Shown: piece after piece, positions 6,190 through 7,313 of the stretch
Position numbering within the stretch: the stretch's first letter is position 1
How the letters are laid out: each line of letters begins with the position of its first letter
NCBI GenBank assembly: GCA_035288225.1
Contig: DATEAT010000166.1
Coordinates: 1 to 7,313 of the forward strand
Length of the DNA: 7,313 nucleotides
Origin: RBG-16-64-43 sp035288225
GTDB taxonomy: Bacteria > Chloroflexota > Anaerolineae > Anaerolineales > RBG-16-64-43
Direction: 5' to 3'
Translations under genes and position numbers: made by a program
The notes under the pieces: model-generated
The model's database searches: none
Told to the model about the DNA's origin: nothing
The model's input: the letters and a program-made list of their open reading frames with translations, nothing else

Positions 6190-7290
6190 GACCATCCGTG
6201 GGATGACGAATAGAAGCAGCCCGGACCAGGCCCACAATCCGGCGGTCAGCGGAAGAAGGCGCGGCCGATAGGTTGCCGACCAGAGTAGAACGGCGGCCAC
6301 CAGCCCCAACCCGAAGCGGATAATGGCCAGCGGATCGACCCACGAGGGCTGCGGCAGTACCGAGATGAGCGCGGCGGAACCGATCACCAGCCATGCGTCG
6401 GCGCTGCGCGGCTCACGCGGCCCCCGCACCAGATCGCGGGCCGCCAAGTACCCGAATAGAATTGCCGGCGCGATCACCCAGATCAAGACGACTCCCCGGC
6501 TCACAGGGTCGGCCAGGTGGCGCAACCCGGCGAAGGGCAACCACCCGAGCTGCGTCTTGGCCAGCATCTCTGCCGAGGAGCCGAACCATGCCCGCACGAC
6601 AAGCAGCCACGCGGCGAAGGGCAGTACTCCCGCGACCAGGACTCCCAGCGCGGCCCGGCGCCTCCCGCCGAACCATGCCGCAAGCACCCAGCTCAGCGTG
6701 AAAACGATCGTAATCTCCTTGGCCAGGGCGCCCAGCGCAAGCAGCAAGGCGCCGAGAACCAAACGGCGGTTCTCGAGGGCGTACACCGCCCACAGCGAGA
6801 GAGCCAGCGCCATCGGCTCGAGCAGGTCCATGCGCAGTGCCAGAAGAAAACCCAGCGAAAGGATGAGCACCAGCGCCAGCCAGGGCGAGGCGCCACGCCG
6901 CGCGAGCAAGAGGGCGAGCGCCGCGGCAGCCGCGACCGAGGCGGCCAAATTGACCGCCAGCAGCATCCACGGAACGACCGCGGCGTTACCCAGGCTGAGC
7001 ATCTTGACCACCAGCGGGTAGAGGATGCGCTGGTAACGCAGTTCCGGCTGGTCAAGGTCGGCGGTCGAGCCCCAAGGATTGACCGCGATGGCATAGGCGA
7101 AGCGGCCATCATAGCCGACGCCCCAGGATTGCCCAGCGGGAAGATCGGGCGGAGTACGCAGAACGAAGGCATCCGGATTCCAGGAGTGGGTCGACAGCAC
7201 GCGCATGGCAAAGGCGCCCAGTACAGCAAGAGCCGCCAGGGCGACCAACCATGGCTGGGGGATTGCAGGCCGTCGCGCTTTCATCGTCAT
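6187..7290 (-). CDS. Predicted polytopic membrane protein, GT-C-like glycosyltransferase (YDGR/YDGQ type)
   Basis: A 367-residue membrane protein with about nine to ten hydrophobic segments; the first is at about 14-32. The outside loop after it has WGVGYDGRFAYAIAVNPWG (56-74) and RYQRILYPLV (85-94). This pairing of a G-Y-D-G-[QR]-F motif and an R-x-x-R-I-L-x-P motif is typical of bacterial GT-C-like membrane proteins linked to surface glycan or glycolipid formation; Asp61 is the likely acidic residue. MDLLEP (154-159) and ALAKEI (188-193) follow as family-like inner motifs, and SWVDPLAIIRFGLGL (316-330) near the end. ATG 7290 has a weak GGA 5 bases before the start; ATG 7284 is an alternative two codons in. 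It is first of the four minus-strand genes in view, but more may lie beyond the edge, since only 23 bases remain. It overlaps the next gene by one base. Enzymatic activity is inferred from family style only. Confidence 0.8.
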   Translation of the reverse strand: MTMKARRPAIPQPWLVALAALAVLGAFAMRVLSTHSWNPDAFVLRTPPDLPAGQSWGVGYDGRFAYAIAVNPWGSTADLDQPELRYQRILYPLVVKMLSLGNAAVVPWMLLAVNLAASVAAAAALALLLARRGASPWLALVLILSLGFLLALRMDLLEPMALALSLWAVYALENRRLVLGALLLALGALAKEITIVFTLSWVLAAWFGGRRRAALGVLVAGVLPFAAWLLVVRAWFGSSAEMLAKTQLGWLPFAGLRHLADPVSRGVVLIWVIAPAILFGYLAARDLVRGPREPRSADAWLVIGSAALISVLPQPSWVDPLAIIRFGLGLVAAVLLWSATYRPRLLPLTAGLWAWSGLLLFVIPRMV

Positions 7291-7313
7291 AGCTATCCAA
7301 CCCGTAAACGTTT

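Noticed and set aside
6188..6394. N-terminal extension of the 391-aa glycosyltransferase from ATG 6394
   Set aside because: The extra 69 residues are Arg-rich, hydrophilic and lie completely over the upstream gene's coding sequence; the TGATG overlap start is better.
7306..7313. Palindrome AAACGTTT at the right edge as a regulatory site
   Set aside because: Short, cut by the window end and without a matching copy, so it cannot be judged.

Overview
The window is GC-rich bacterial DNA (roughly 60-65% G+C by eye) with almost no non-coding space: the longest gap between genes is about 130 bases. It holds two gene blocks that converge near position 2375. I see no RNA gene, mobile element, CRISPR array or phage gene. 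The gene types fit a member of the Chloroflexota (Anaerolineae-like): a type-II-like pyruvate kinase beside an acetyl-CoA hydrolase/transferase, and several polytopic GT87/GT-C-like membrane proteins in a row. This placement is an impression from protein style, not a search result.

Left block, plus strand (1-2365), central carbon metabolism. The window opens inside an acetyl-CoA hydrolase/transferase (4-hydroxybutyrate/acetate CoA-transferase family) that lacks its N-terminal part. After 28 bases comes a complete pyruvate kinase, which starts at GTG 923 behind a GGGAG ribosome binding site. The close spacing suggests co-transcription. Together they touch the pyruvate/acetyl-CoA node: ATP from PEP, then CoA exchange between acetyl-CoA and organic acids. 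The pyruvate kinase carries the Leu/Gln/Lys signature linked to potassium-independent enzymes.

Junction (2366-2389). The two blocks meet tail to tail across 24 bases. A 10-bp hairpin that includes the pyruvate kinase stop codon lies here and could serve as a shared transcription end.

Right block, minus strand (2390-7290), four membrane protein genes read right to left. First come two predicted GT-C glycosyltransferases (367 and 391 aa) joined by a TGATG stop/start overlap. After 129 bases follows a 414-aa GT87/DUF2029-type glycosyltransferase. After 93 bases comes a 384-aa membrane protein of unknown function with one N-terminal and three C-terminal membrane segments, a large outside domain with two cysteines, and a proline-rich tail. 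The likely theme is transfer of sugars from lipid-linked donors to envelope glycans, glycolipids or glycoproteins outside the membrane. The acceptors and sugars cannot be told from the sequence.

I found no convincing new defence or mobile system. The most interesting points are the all-membrane glycosyltransferase cassette with its unknown fourth member, the hairpin just before that member's ribosome binding site, and the mixed potassium signature of the pyruvate kinase.
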